A DNA stretch of 64,000 bases from Candidatus Hydrogenedentota bacterium (lineage in GTDB: Bacteria; Hydrogenedentota; Hydrogenedentia; Hydrogenedentales; SLHB01). The position numbers and the translations under genes are program-made. The notes below the pieces were generated by a model. It did not search any database and was not told where the DNA came from. It saw only the letters and a list, made by a program, of their open reading frames with translations. Shown in pieces: positions 55,608 through 64,000 of this stretch; the first letter of the stretch is position 1; each line of letters opens with the position of its first letter. The stretch covers positions 372,001 through 436,000 of the forward strand of contig JAKPDK010000184.1 in NCBI GenBank assembly GCA_029552745.1. Direction: 5' to 3'.

Positions 55608-56656
55608 GTTTCATTCCCGCCGGAAACGACCGACTCATTGACCTTTGGTTCCGCGCCGAATAAGTGGCAAGCTACGCGGTGACCTCTGCCCTGGTCACGA
55701 AGTTCGGGAGGCGCCCCAACGTCGCACACGTCCCGAATCGCATAAGGACAGCGCGGGTGGAACGGACAACCCAAGATTTTCTCGAAGGGATGCGGCACAC
55801 TTCCTGGAATAGACGCCAAACGCTGCACATTTCCCCTACCTAAACGCGGCGCCGCTGCAAGAAGCCCTTGGGTATACGGATGCTTGGGATTCCCAAAAAG
55901 TTCTGTTGTGCTGGCTTGTTCCACCGTCTTCCCGAGATACATAACTACCACTTCATCAGCAATCTCCGCGATTACGCCGAGATCATGTGTGATGAAAAGC
56001 ACAGACATACCCAACTCATCTTGTAGTGAGCCCAATAGGTCAAGGATCTGACTTTGGATTGTCACGTCAAGAGCGGTCGTAGGCTCATCCGCTATTAACA
56101 GTTGAGGTCTGCAACTTAACGCCATGGCAATCATGGCGCGTTGCCTCAACCCACCCGAGAGTTGGTGGGGATAGGCGTCCACCGATTCTTCCGGCCGAGG
56201 CATGCCCACCTTGCGCAACATCTCGATGCTGTGCTTCCGGGCTTCTTTTCGAGAAAGCCCCTGATGTAGGCAGACGGCTTCCGCAATTTGGGCTCCTACC
56301 GTATGCACCGGCGACAAAGAAGACATGGGCTCCTGAAAGATCATCGAGATTTCCGCACCTCGGATATGACGGAGTACCGAGCTGTTTTGCGGCAGTCGGG
56401 CCAGGTCCAACGGCTCGGGCGAGGAGAGATGGTTCCGTGGAGAAAACTGTATCGTTCCAGAAACAATTTCGGCTCGCGGCGGCAAAATACGTAGGATAGC
56501 CCGGGCGGCGACCGTCTTGCCGCAGCCGCTTTCTCCCACAATTCCCAGGGTCTGATGTTTACCTATATCAAAACTCACGCCATTCAGCGCACGTACCGTC
56601 CCCTCCCTCAATTGAAACTGAACAACAAGATTTTTTACTGATAACAACGTTTCCAT
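55604..56656 (-). CDS. oppD: Oligopeptide/dipeptide ABC transporter ATPase (OppD)
   Basis: About 350 residues. Walker A is GIVGESGCGKTVAARAIL, the signature is LSGGLRQRAMIAMAL, Walker B is LLIADEPTTALDVTIQSQ, the H-loop is FITHDLGVIAEI, and the C-terminal oligo-HPY includes FHPRCPYAIRDVC. Start ATG 56656 has GGGTGA 5-6 bases upstream; ATG 56668 would overlap oppC's stop and is also possible. It pairs with OppF to make the hetero-ATPase of the transporter. Confidence 0.93.
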   Translation of the reverse strand: METLLSVKNLVVQFQLREGTVRALNGVSFDIGKHQTLGIVGESGCGKTVAARAILRILPPRAEIVSGTIQFSPRNHLSSPEPLDLARLPQNSSVLRHIRGAEISMIFQEPMSSLSPVHTVGAQIAEAVCLHQGLSRKEARKHSIEMLRKVGMPRPEESVDAYPHQLSGGLRQRAMIAMALSCRPQLLIADEPTTALDVTIQSQILDLLGSLQDELGMSVLFITHDLGVIAEIADEVVVMYLGKTVEQASTTELFGNPKHPYTQGLLAAAPRLGRGNVQRLASIPGSVPHPFEKILGCPFHPRCPYAIRDVCDVGAPPELRDQGRGHRVACHLFGAEPKVNESVVSGGNET

Positions 56657-56660
56657 GATT

Positions 56661-57797
56661 TCACCCATGGGTATAGGGGTCGGCGGCATCACGCATGCCA
56701 TCACCCAGAAAATTAAACATCAAGACGGTTAGGATCACGAAAAAGATCGGCAGCAACAGCCACGGGTACAAACTCACGGCACGTAGGTTCTGGGCGTCCT
56801 GAAGTAGCACCCCCCAGCTGATCGTGGGAGGACGTAGCCCTAACCGTAGAAAACTGAGAGACGTTTCCGCTGCGATCATCCCAGGAATGGCGAGGGTTAC
56901 ACTCACAATGAGATGGCTGGCAAAACCCGGGATGAGATGTCGCAGAATAATCTCGATTTCCCGCACACCTGCTACTCGAGCCGCCACCGCGTAATCCTCC
57001 TCGCGCAATGCCAGAATCTTACCCCGTACCACGCGGGCGAGCCCTGTCCAACCAATTAGTGCGAGTATTACGGTCATACAAAAATACACCCGAAGCTGCG
57101 ACCACGTTGCCGGCATGGCGGCACTCAGTGCCATCCATAGCGGTATCGTGGGGAACGAACGAAGAATCTCAATAAACCGCTGGATGAGCGTGTCCACCCA
57201 GCCGCCGTAGTACCCGGATATTCCCCCTATGAAGATGCCCAAGATGAGACTCAATCCGACCCCCACCAAACCGATCGAAAGCGAGATGCGACTTCCATAC
57301 AAGATCCGACTTAACAAATCCCGGCCCAATCGATCCGCCCCCATAAGATAGACTCGCTCCTCCGTGCCCGTACCCAAGAGATGGCGCTCGCAAGGGAACA
57401 GCCCCCAGAAACGGTACGCGTCACCTTTCGGGAACAGACGAATGAAAACCCTACGGGTACGGTCTTCGCTATACTTGCGTACCAACGTCTCGGGGTCAAT
57501 TGACTGTACAAGAGGGTACACAAACGGTCTCGAAAGATGCCCTTCATGAATCACGCGAATCCGATGAGGCGGCGCATAACTATGGGAAACGTCCCGTTTC
57601 CAAGGATCGTAGGGCGAGATGAACTCACAAAATCCCGCTAACACATACAAAAAGACCAGCCCATACATCGACAAGTAGGCAAGACGGTGATCACGGAACT
57701 TCCACCACATCAACCGCCAGGGGGATGCCACATAGATCTCCTTTTGAATGCTCTCTTGCTCCCTCTGGGTCTCTAGGGGCGCTTGACTGGTTGTCAC
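56661..57797 (-). CDS. oppC: Oligopeptide ABC transporter permease (OppC)
   Basis: 378 residues with six membrane helices. The first helix (LSMYGLVFLYVLAGFCEFISPYD) is followed by an unusually long periplasmic loop (about 65-150). The binding-protein-dependent permease core has the EAA loop EEDYAVAARVAGVREIEIILRHLIPG and LLGTGTEERVYLMGADRLGRDLLSRILYGSRISL before it. It ends PYTHG. It starts at GTG 57797, overlapping oppB by 4 bases. The TGTDRLGRD-like motif is typical of DppC/OppC. Confidence 0.92.
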   Translation of the reverse strand: MTTSQAPLETQREQESIQKEIYVASPWRLMWWKFRDHRLAYLSMYGLVFLYVLAGFCEFISPYDPWKRDVSHSYAPPHRIRVIHEGHLSRPFVYPLVQSIDPETLVRKYSEDRTRRVFIRLFPKGDAYRFWGLFPCERHLLGTGTEERVYLMGADRLGRDLLSRILYGSRISLSIGLVGVGLSLILGIFIGGISGYYGGWVDTLIQRFIEILRSFPTIPLWMALSAAMPATWSQLRVYFCMTVILALIGWTGLARVVRGKILALREEDYAVAARVAGVREIEIILRHLIPGFASHLIVSVTLAIPGMIAAETSLSFLRLGLRPPTISWGVLLQDAQNLRAVSLYPWLLLPIFFVILTVLMFNFLGDGMRDAADPYTHG

Positions 57798-58789
57798 GAT
57801 GTCGTTCTCCCGTAGCGAATCCTAGGGTCAAGCCACGCAAGCAAAATGTCCGAAATGAGAGTTCCAACCACAGTCAACACGCTTAGCAACATGACAAAAC
57901 TGCCGGCAAGGTACATGTCTTGCTCCATAAGAGCCCGCAAAAACATCGGTCCGGTCATTGGCAATCCCAACACCATCGCCACAATAACAGACCCCGATAC
58001 CAACTGAGGCAACATCCAACCCACAGTACTGACCAGGGGATTAATGGCAAGACGAACCGGATATTTTAGGAGCAAACGCCATTCAGACAAGCCTTTCGCT
58101 CGTGCTGTAACCACATAGGGCATCTCCAGCTGATCCAAAAGGTTCGCCCTGACTTGACGGATCAGTCCCGCCGTGCCCTCAATACTGAGAAGAAACACGG
58201 GAATCCAGATGTGTTCCAAAAAATCCAACACTTTTGCCCAGGACCACGGGGCATTCACAAACTGTTCTGAAAAAAGTCCTCCGACGTTGGCATGAAAGTA
58301 CTGAAAACTCGCCCACATCAGCAAAAGCGCCAGCGAAAACGGCGGCGTGGAGATGCCTATGAATCCCAATAAGGTGAACAAGTTATCCGAGAACTTGTAT
58401 TGATGCGTGGCGGAATAGATGCCTATGGGTAAGGCAATGATCCAGGTGAACAATATGGCGACAAACGTAACTGCAACGGTAATACCGAGTTTCTCCCAAA
58501 TGAGCTCGTTAACGGGTTTATTCAAGGTGAACGATTGCCCGAAATCCCCGACTACTACCCCAGAAATCCATTTCAGATACTGCACGTAGAAAGGCTTATC
58601 CAATCCGTATTGGGCGCGCAGACTCGATAGCAAGGCTTCGTCCGCAGTCTCCCCACTCTGGGCAAGATTTGCCGCCAGTGTGGTCAAGTAATCCCCGGGA
58701 GGCAATTGGATAATCACGAAGGTAATTATCGAAATAACAAATAAGGTGGGAATCATAATCAAGACACGCCGCGCAATAAACGCCATCAT
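57794..58789 (-). CDS. oppB: Oligopeptide ABC transporter permease (OppB)
   Basis: 331 residues. Six membrane helices begin with RRVLIMIPTLFVISIITFVIIQLPPGDYLTTL. The family's DKPFYVQYLKWISGVVVGDFGQSF loop and the EAA motif region TARAKGLSEWRLLLKYPVRLAINPLVSTVG are both present. The start is the first of two tandem ATGs, in the oppA stop (ATGA). It pairs with OppC to form the membrane channel. Confidence 0.94.
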   Translation of the reverse strand: MMAFIARRVLIMIPTLFVISIITFVIIQLPPGDYLTTLAANLAQSGETADEALLSSLRAQYGLDKPFYVQYLKWISGVVVGDFGQSFTLNKPVNELIWEKLGITVAVTFVAILFTWIIALPIGIYSATHQYKFSDNLFTLLGFIGISTPPFSLALLLMWASFQYFHANVGGLFSEQFVNAPWSWAKVLDFLEHIWIPVFLLSIEGTAGLIRQVRANLLDQLEMPYVVTARAKGLSEWRLLLKYPVRLAINPLVSTVGWMLPQLVSGSVIVAMVLGLPMTGPMFLRALMEQDMYLAGSFVMLLSVLTVVGTLISDILLAWLDPRIRYGRTTS

Positions 58790-60672
58790 GGCAGACCGTT
58801 CTCCGATTCATCGATGTAAAACTGCTCAATCCCAATGTAACCAGGTGTCAATACCCTGAAATTATGGATGATATGGTCAGGCACGTTATGGAAACGATTG
58901 GACACAATGGTCAGTAGCTCCGGTCTGCAAATGCCGATCGCGTAGCATTCCTCCGCCCACTGCTTCATAATCGAACGTCCCAATTCTAACCTTCTTTCTT
59001 CGTCTACGGTCGAACGGAGCTCGAGATAGCGGTCAATCAACATCTGAAACTCGGGAGGCGGCTTCACACCGGCTTTTCCATTTGTTGCCCGGTACCTGCC
59101 ATAGAGCGGCGCAAAATAGCTGGAGCTTTCCCATGGGACATACCACAGAGGGTCGATCATCCAATGCATACCCGGCAGAGCATACGCCCAAAAATTGAAG
59201 TTCCCGTTCTGCATTTGCATAACACTTAATGCTGGGGCATCCATCTTGATCACAAAATCCAGACCAATTTCCCGCCAGTAATCGGCAATCAACTGGTACA
59301 TATCCAGGTTCGTTCCCATCTCGGACGGAAAGACATTCAGCGTCTCGCGGAAAGCTCTTCCCGACTGGGGCAATCGCCGGATACCGTCTCGCCCCCGTCC
59401 AAGACCCATTTCGTCAAGCAAACGGTTTGTTTCAACGGGATCATAGTTCAGATATTTGCTGTCGAATTCCGGAAGATATGTCGGATCAAAGGGACTGACC
59501 ACACCCCGCGAAGGAACCGCCATTCCGTTGAAAATTACGTCAATGAGTTCGGGACGGTTGACCGCCAAACTCAATGCCACTCGGAAACGACGATCCTGAA
59601 GAATTGCCCTCAGTTCGTCATCTTTACTATGTTGATTGACATAGACGACGAGCGTGTCCGGGCTTAAATCGCGCAAGACCCGATAGTTGCCCCGATTGCG
59701 ATTCTCCATAAACAAAGGATAATTAGCAGCATCAATTCGCCGCGCCTGAAAATCCACTTCGCCCGACATGGCTTTGAACGTTGCCATCTCACTATCTTGG
59801 ATATCTGTAAACACAATTTCATCAATATACGGCAGTTGATTCCCTTCTGGATCCACCTTCCAATAATATGGATTGCGCCGTGCTACCATCCGCGAAGCTG
59901 GTGGCGGTACGGCAATCTGAAAAGGTCTGAACGTGGGAAGTTCTGGGTTTTCATCCACGTTAGCTTTCAAACCAAACAACTGGAACCACTGACTCAAACC
60001 GCGTTCTTTCACCTTGGCTTCGAGTTCCTCTCTTGGCGTGTATTTGATGTGAAATTCCTTTAGATAGTGTTTTGGCGCCAGAAGTGACATCCCACGAAGA
60101 CACACCATTTGGATGAATATGCCGTAGGGTTTTGGAAACGTGATGATAACGGTCTCGTCGTCAGGTGCGGTCATCGTAGCCGGTATGCCGTCTAGCATGA
60201 GCCAAGAGGGAAATATCGGAGTTAATTCACGATTAGAGAAAATGTCTTCAAAACAAAACAGAAAGTCTTCGCTCGTCAAGGGGTAGCCGTCAGACCATTT
60301 CAGACCCCGACGAAGATGAAACACAAATGTCCTGCCGCCATCCAGCGCCTCCCACGTTTTCGCCAAGCCCGGCTCCGGCTGAAGTCCCGTGCGATCCCAA
60401 CGCACCAGCGACTCGTAGCCCAACCGCGCGTTCAAATGAATATCCGTGCGTCCCATACTTACCCGACGCCACGAGCCGCCGTACTTACCAATTCGATGAA
60501 CGGGGAAAACGACGGCAGGCTCTGCTGGTAATCGTTCTTCAACGGGGGGCAGCTCCCCCCGGGCCACGCGTTCCGTTAAGGACGGCGCTTCCTGGTACCC
60601 CTGCGCGCTTGACACAAAAAGCATGCTCGCCACGAGAAACGCACACATCCCCGTGGGGAGTCTCGTCACCAT
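58786..60672 (-). CDS. oppA: Extracellular solute-binding protein of the peptide transporter (OppA-like, YGG type)
   Basis: 628 residues with a Sec signal (TGMCAFLVASMLFVSSAQG, cleavage near residue 24). The SBP family 5 fold starts at GKYGGSWRRVSMG, the 'YGG' opening of a subgroup common in Thermotogae, Chloroflexi and PVC bacteria. LAKTWEALDGGRTFVFHLRRGLKWSDGYPLTSEDFLFCFED is the family hallmark. It is the first gene of the operon; ATG 60672 has AAAGGAAAA about 13 bases upstream. The ligand, peptide or oligosaccharide, is not fixed by sequence. Confidence 0.9.
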   Translation of the reverse strand: MVTRLPTGMCAFLVASMLFVSSAQGYQEAPSLTERVARGELPPVEERLPAEPAVVFPVHRIGKYGGSWRRVSMGRTDIHLNARLGYESLVRWDRTGLQPEPGLAKTWEALDGGRTFVFHLRRGLKWSDGYPLTSEDFLFCFEDIFSNRELTPIFPSWLMLDGIPATMTAPDDETVIITFPKPYGIFIQMVCLRGMSLLAPKHYLKEFHIKYTPREELEAKVKERGLSQWFQLFGLKANVDENPELPTFRPFQIAVPPPASRMVARRNPYYWKVDPEGNQLPYIDEIVFTDIQDSEMATFKAMSGEVDFQARRIDAANYPLFMENRNRGNYRVLRDLSPDTLVVYVNQHSKDDELRAILQDRRFRVALSLAVNRPELIDVIFNGMAVPSRGVVSPFDPTYLPEFDSKYLNYDPVETNRLLDEMGLGRGRDGIRRLPQSGRAFRETLNVFPSEMGTNLDMYQLIADYWREIGLDFVIKMDAPALSVMQMQNGNFNFWAYALPGMHWMIDPLWYVPWESSSYFAPLYGRYRATNGKAGVKPPPEFQMLIDRYLELRSTVDEERRLELGRSIMKQWAEECYAIGICRPELLTIVSNRFHNVPDHIIHNFRVLTPGYIGIEQFYIDESENGLP

Positions 60673-60702
60673 CTTTTTTCGTTTTCCTTTGGCCGCTCTA
60701 GC

Positions 60703-60716
60703 AGGTCCGGTGACCT
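60703..60716 (-). promoter_or_regulatory. Short perfect hairpin in the opp operon leader
   Basis: AGGTC-N4-GACCT, 31 bases upstream of the oppA start. It could be an operator half-site pair or a leader hairpin. A weak promoter (TTGCGA, 18-base spacer, TAATGT) lies just upstream on the minus strand. Confidence 0.3.
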
Positions 60717-60799
60717 AACATGACCCTTTCACATTAGAAAAACGAACCATGTTTTCGCAAGATAATCGACGGCCCCCTTTACGTTTTGTCTCCAGCCTT

Positions 60800-60838
60800 G
60801 TCATTGCTGGGAGTGCCATAAGCACGACACGACAATCC
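60800..60838. repeat. Interspersed hairpin repeat, single degenerate unit
   Basis: GTCATTGC at 60800 and GACAATCC near 60838, with a TGCCATAAGCAC inner stem-loop; the end pairing is weakened (ACAAT). The unit lies in the 480-base gap between oppA and the sialidase gene. The rest of that gap shows a vague second remnant around 60910-60945 and no gene. Confidence 0.65.
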
Positions 60839-61153
60839 ACTCAGGGATTTGGAAATACGATCACTCTTCACACTACATGTTTTCACGCTACACGGTTTAG
60901 GGCTTTGTCACGTCGCGCCGAAAACAAAGCTCCTCGGAGTGGCTGCCATGAGAACGCCACGGACGAAGAATCGAAGAATGGTCCTGTCTACATCCAAGTC
61001 CCGTAACGACCATGCAGAACTTCCGTCGTTTTGCTCGACTTTTGAAATGACACCCAGGCTGTCTCCACTACGCTGGAAACATAATGAAAACCATCCTATA
61101 ATCAAACAATCTTTTCACAAAACATGGTCCTACCGTGTTGGGAGGTGGAGTTT

Positions 61154-63208
61154 ATGCTTATGATAAGAGCGGGTATTGTAATTCTTTCTGTCGGCACCGC
61201 AGTTACTGCCCAAGGGATAGCCGAATCGCAGGAAGAGCCCGGACCCGATGTCATTGTCGTCACTGAAGCCAGCAATCCAGAGCCTTCGCAGCTTCCTACC
61301 TTACGGTTTGTAAAGGAAAAAATGTGGGGTAAGTATTACCCAATCCTTTCCATGACGTTTCCGAATCTCCCCGACTTCAGCTGTGACGCATGGTGTTACG
61401 AGTCGGAGGTGGAATTCCTGAATGCCGTCCCACTACCAGATGGCGCCTTGGAAATCCAGCACCGTGACAAAAAGACTCCCGCGAGGCTCGTCGTAACGAC
61501 CGTAACTCCGCGCCCTGGCGCAGTGGAATTGGTGGCTCGCATGATCTTCGAAAAGGCGGGCCCCGATCCTTCTGTCGAGATGACGGCTCCTCCGTCACTT
61601 AACGTTTGTTGGCAATTCCGGCATGCACCGGCTTTCGCAAGCAAGCCCGACCCTTACCCTGCATTTTTTCAACGGTGCTTTCTATTCACGCATAAGGGGC
61701 TCACTTTTCTCAACGACACCGAACGAGAAAAGATACCTGTCCAGCCGCCCGACGCCGAGGCAAACACCCCGCCCTGGGTACAAATGTATGTTCCAGTGAA
61801 CGTGCCCCGATTCGTTACACCACCAACTTCATGGGCAGGTACCAGCCCAGACCGCTATTTGCTCCCCATCATCGGCATCGTTTCGCGAGACGACAAATAC
61901 CTGGCTGCTATTGTGAACGATTCCGCTGAGAATATGTCCCAGGCATGGCACGATTGTCTCCACAATAACCCGAAATGGCTGCCCGAAGATGCTGCAGTGC
62001 CAGAGCGTCGTTGGCGTGTAACCCTTTATGCCATGGAAAATGACCCGAAGAAACTACTTGAACGCGCGGGTGAAGATTTCCCAAAACTTAAGTCTTTTTC
62101 CTTTCTGGCAGAGAAACCTTCTGTAGGGCAAAGGTGGCAAGCCGTGGCGACGCCGGAAAGTTGGGTTGCTATTCCTGAAAACGCCATGTGGCTCAAAACG
62201 CTACCTTTGGGACCTTTTGTACGCCTCGCAGACGGGAGATTGTTGACGGTTGATGGTAACCAAGTCTTTGCAAGCGCGGACGAAGGAAAGTCGTGGGATC
62301 GTTGGCCACTGACGGTATGCGACAGCCGAGAGCACTTTCAAGTGGGGACAGAGCGCAGCTTACTTCGCACAGCAAATGGTACCTTGGTGCTCGTTTTCAT
62401 GAATATGGCGGAGTACAAGTGGGTATGGGACGCCGAAAAACGATTGCCCTCCGCAGATACGCGACTTCCCGTTTGGGCGATGCGTAGCACAGATGATGGA
62501 AAAACATGGACGGATGCCCAGATGATTTACGACGGGTACTGTGGCGATATCCATGACATCCTTCAAACGCGAAACGGGACGGTCATTGTCCCCGTTCAAG
62601 AACTCCTCTACGAAGACGGACGCCATGCGTTGCGGCCTCGCTATTCCACCGATGAAGGCAAGACATGGCATAGGGCAAATCTTTTAGATATTGGTGGAAG
62701 AGGTCATCACGATGGATTGATCGAAGGAACGCTGACAGAGAGGCAAGATGGCACTGTTTGGTTACTTTGTCGAACCAACCTTGGCAAATTTTGGTCGGCA
62801 TTTAGCGACAATGATGGAAAGTCCTTTCGAGTGCTGACGCCTTCCGACATCCCCTCCGCAAGTTCTCCGGGAACCCTCAAACGGCTCGCCAGCGGTAAAC
62901 TCCTCCTCGTATGGAACAGACCCGCACCCGAAGGAACCGATGAGCCCCCCGCCGAAGTCATTCGGGGGGGCGATGGTCAATGGTCGGATGTCCCCGTAAG
63001 CAACTACCGTGCAGAACTTTCTGTGGCGTTTTCCGACGACGATGGCAAAACGTGGTCAACCCCAAAGGTGGTTGCGCGGCGACTTGACGGGCTTCGCAAC
63101 TACTTGGCTTACACCTATGTGTTCGAGCCCCGATCGGGCGAGATCTGGATTACAACGATGCAGGGCGATCTTCGCCTGAGCGTATTCGAAAAAGACTTGA
63201 TAGACTGA
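61154..63208 (+). CDS. Secreted Asp-box (BNR) sialidase-like protein
   Basis: 684 residues. An N-terminal signal peptide (AGIVILSVGTAVTAQG) and a ~330-residue lead domain of unknown fold are followed by a six-bladed propeller region. Five Asp-boxes (S-x-D-x-G-x-T/S-W/F) are seen: SADEGKSW, STDDGKTW, STDEGKTW, SDNDGKSF and SDDDGKTW. The catalytic Arg triad, Tyr and Asp are not all identifiable, so substrate and activity are inferred only to family level (exo-sialidase or Kdn/ulosonate hydrolase). The start is ATG 61154 with GGAGGTGGAG upstream; ATG 61160 is possible. It lies 30 bases before the hydrolase gene. Confidence 0.82.
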   Translation: MLMIRAGIVILSVGTAVTAQGIAESQEEPGPDVIVVTEASNPEPSQLPTLRFVKEKMWGKYYPILSMTFPNLPDFSCDAWCYESEVEFLNAVPLPDGALEIQHRDKKTPARLVVTTVTPRPGAVELVARMIFEKAGPDPSVEMTAPPSLNVCWQFRHAPAFASKPDPYPAFFQRCFLFTHKGLTFLNDTEREKIPVQPPDAEANTPPWVQMYVPVNVPRFVTPPTSWAGTSPDRYLLPIIGIVSRDDKYLAAIVNDSAENMSQAWHDCLHNNPKWLPEDAAVPERRWRVTLYAMENDPKKLLERAGEDFPKLKSFSFLAEKPSVGQRWQAVATPESWVAIPENAMWLKTLPLGPFVRLADGRLLTVDGNQVFASADEGKSWDRWPLTVCDSREHFQVGTERSLLRTANGTLVLVFMNMAEYKWVWDAEKRLPSADTRLPVWAMRSTDDGKTWTDAQMIYDGYCGDIHDILQTRNGTVIVPVQELLYEDGRHALRPRYSTDEGKTWHRANLLDIGGRGHHDGLIEGTLTERQDGTVWLLCRTNLGKFWSAFSDNDGKSFRVLTPSDIPSASSPGTLKRLASGKLLLVWNRPAPEGTDEPPAEVIRGGDGQWSDVPVSNYRAELSVAFSDDDGKTWSTPKVVARRLDGLRNYLAYTYVFEPRSGEIWITTMQGDLRLSVFEKDLID

Positions 63209-63238
63209 ACCTTTTCGCAAATTCGGAGAAACAAAACC

Positions 63239-64000
63239 ATGTTACACGCAATGCCTTTCGGCACAATTGTGTATCTTATTGCCGCAGCCCAAGACCTTGC
63301 CATATCTCCCGATACCTCTCCCTATCCCCGTATCAGCGAAGAAGGATTTCGCGCACGTCTGGGCTTTTTTGAATATGACCGTTCCATTCCTCTCGAAGCA
63401 CGCGTGGTAAGGGAATGGGACAATGAAACCACCCTGCGACAAAAGTTCGTTTTGCGCGGCGCTCAGGGGTTTTTGGTACCTGGATATTTGGAGATACCGA
63501 AAAATCAGACGGCGCCCCATCCGTTAGTGTTGCTTCTGCATGGATGGTCTGGCAACAAAGAACAGTGGTACGAAGACCAGAACATCATAAGCGGAGGACC
63601 GATGAGAAAAGCCCTCCTCGAGGCAGGCTATGCGGTACTAATGATCGACGCGGCGGCACACGGAGAACGGAGCCATGAAATCGATTTTCAGAATGTGAAC
63701 TCTTTTGATGATCCGAATGCGCCTCCGCGTAAAAATTACTTCACCTTTGCGGAAATTGCAGTCCAGACGGTAAAAGACTACCGCAGGGCGCTTGACTACG
63801 TGGAACAAAGACAAGAAATTGACGCAAACCGCATCGGACTCGTCGGATACAGCATGGGCGGAATGATGGCGTTTTACCTCTTGTCAGTGGAACCCAGAAT
63901 CAAAGTTGCCGTCGCATGTGTCCCGCCCTTATTCAGCGAAGGCTATAATCCTACTTCCCCCATCGATTACACGTGGGGAATTGGAGATACCCCTTTTCTA
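63239..64000 (+). CDS. Alpha/beta hydrolase (dienelactone hydrolase/acetyl-xylan-esterase-like), 3' end outside window
   Basis: 254 codons are open to the right edge. The N-terminal ~65 residues include a hydrophobic start (MLHAMPFGTIVYLIAAAQ) that may be a signal sequence. Next come the core PHPLVLLLHGWSGNKEQW (oxyanion HG), the helix with RKALLEAGYAVLMIDAAAHGERS and the nucleophile elbow IGLVGYSMGGMMAFYLL (GxSxG, Ser). The catalytic Asp and His lie beyond the edge. It resembles serine hydrolases that deacetylate polysaccharides. GGAGA precedes the ATG. It follows the sialidase-like gene by 30 bases, so it probably works on the same glycan. Confidence 0.85.
   Translation, partial: MLHAMPFGTIVYLIAAAQDLAISPDTSPYPRISEEGFRARLGFFEYDRSIPLEARVVREWDNETTLRQKFVLRGAQGFLVPGYLEIPKNQTAPHPLVLLLHGWSGNKEQWYEDQNIISGGPMRKALLEAGYAVLMIDAAAHGERSHEIDFQNVNSFDDPNAPPRKNYFTFAEIAVQTVKDYRRALDYVEQRQEIDANRIGLVGYSMGGMMAFYLLSVEPRIKVAVACVPPLFSEGYNPTSPIDYTWGIGDTPFL

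Overview
The window is a 64 kb piece of a bacterial chromosome, probably from an uncultured lineage. The host looks like a diderm (Gram-negative) bacterium. It carries LolC/D-type lipoprotein export genes, kdsB (the Kdo step of LPS synthesis), a SurA-like periplasmic lipoprotein and a Lipid II/lipid carrier set (murB, uppS). Intergenic spaces are short, and many neighbouring genes overlap by 4 to 11 bases. The mix of Gfo/Idh oxidoreductase, Asp-box sialidase, NHL/Ig-like secreted proteins and a short xylose-isomerase-like TIM barrel suggests a heterotroph of the PVC/Hydrogenedentota/Sumerlaeota kind. That placement is an inference from gene content only; no rRNA or tRNA gene was seen.

Layout. 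1-3.1 kb: the end of mntP, a XylA-family gene, a repeat block and murB. 3.2-5.3 kb: rubrerythrin plus a fusion of two rubredoxin-like knuckles with a flavin NADH oxidoreductase, which looks like a complete peroxide-detoxifying electron chain. 5.3-9.3 kb: a lytic transglycosylase, a repeat-rich gap, and a small membrane protein overlapping a CgeB-like glycosyltransferase. 9.3-18.5 kb (minus strand): lolD-lolC, lysS, prfB, then cdsA-uppS downstream of the rpsB-tsf-pyrH-frr operon, with a clear terminator between frr and uppS. 18.7-23.7 kb: repeats, an RRM RNA-binding protein with a long leader, a LacI-type regulator and two tandem secreted NHL proteins. 23.8-31.9 kb: serA, icd, dapA-dapB, a second repeat block, kdsB-pyrG. 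31.9-39.3 kb (minus strand): a SurA-like lipoprotein and a four-gene envelope polysaccharide operon (two GT-C-like membrane proteins, a methyltransferase, a flippase). 39.4-46.7 kb: flavin reductase, MshEN-HDOD protein, ispE, a UbiB/AarF kinase and a large LysM protein. 46.9-54.6 kb: a 50-residue small gene, a Gfo/Idh oxidoreductase, an NrpR-type nitrogen regulator divergent from gdhA, a decayed PEP/pyruvate-binding-domain gene and a GNAT acetyltransferase. 54.6-60.7 kb: a complete oppABCDF-type peptide transporter. 61.1-64 kb: an Asp-box sialidase and the start of an alpha/beta hydrolase.

The most striking points are: (1) an archaeal-type NrpR repressor facing gdhA across a promoter that is overlapped by a perfect 9+9 inverted repeat; (2) the double-rubredoxin/NADH oxidoreductase fusion next to rubrerythrin; (3) at least eleven copies of a ~40-bp hairpin repeat at five loci, two of which share a further ~190-bp conserved intergenic segment just upstream of murB and kdsB; (4) a recently broken gene downstream of gdhA with two Trp-to-stop changes and two frameshifts; and (5) several catalytic-residue substitutions in otherwise well conserved enzymes (XylA-like, DapA, and the GH36-like LysM protein).
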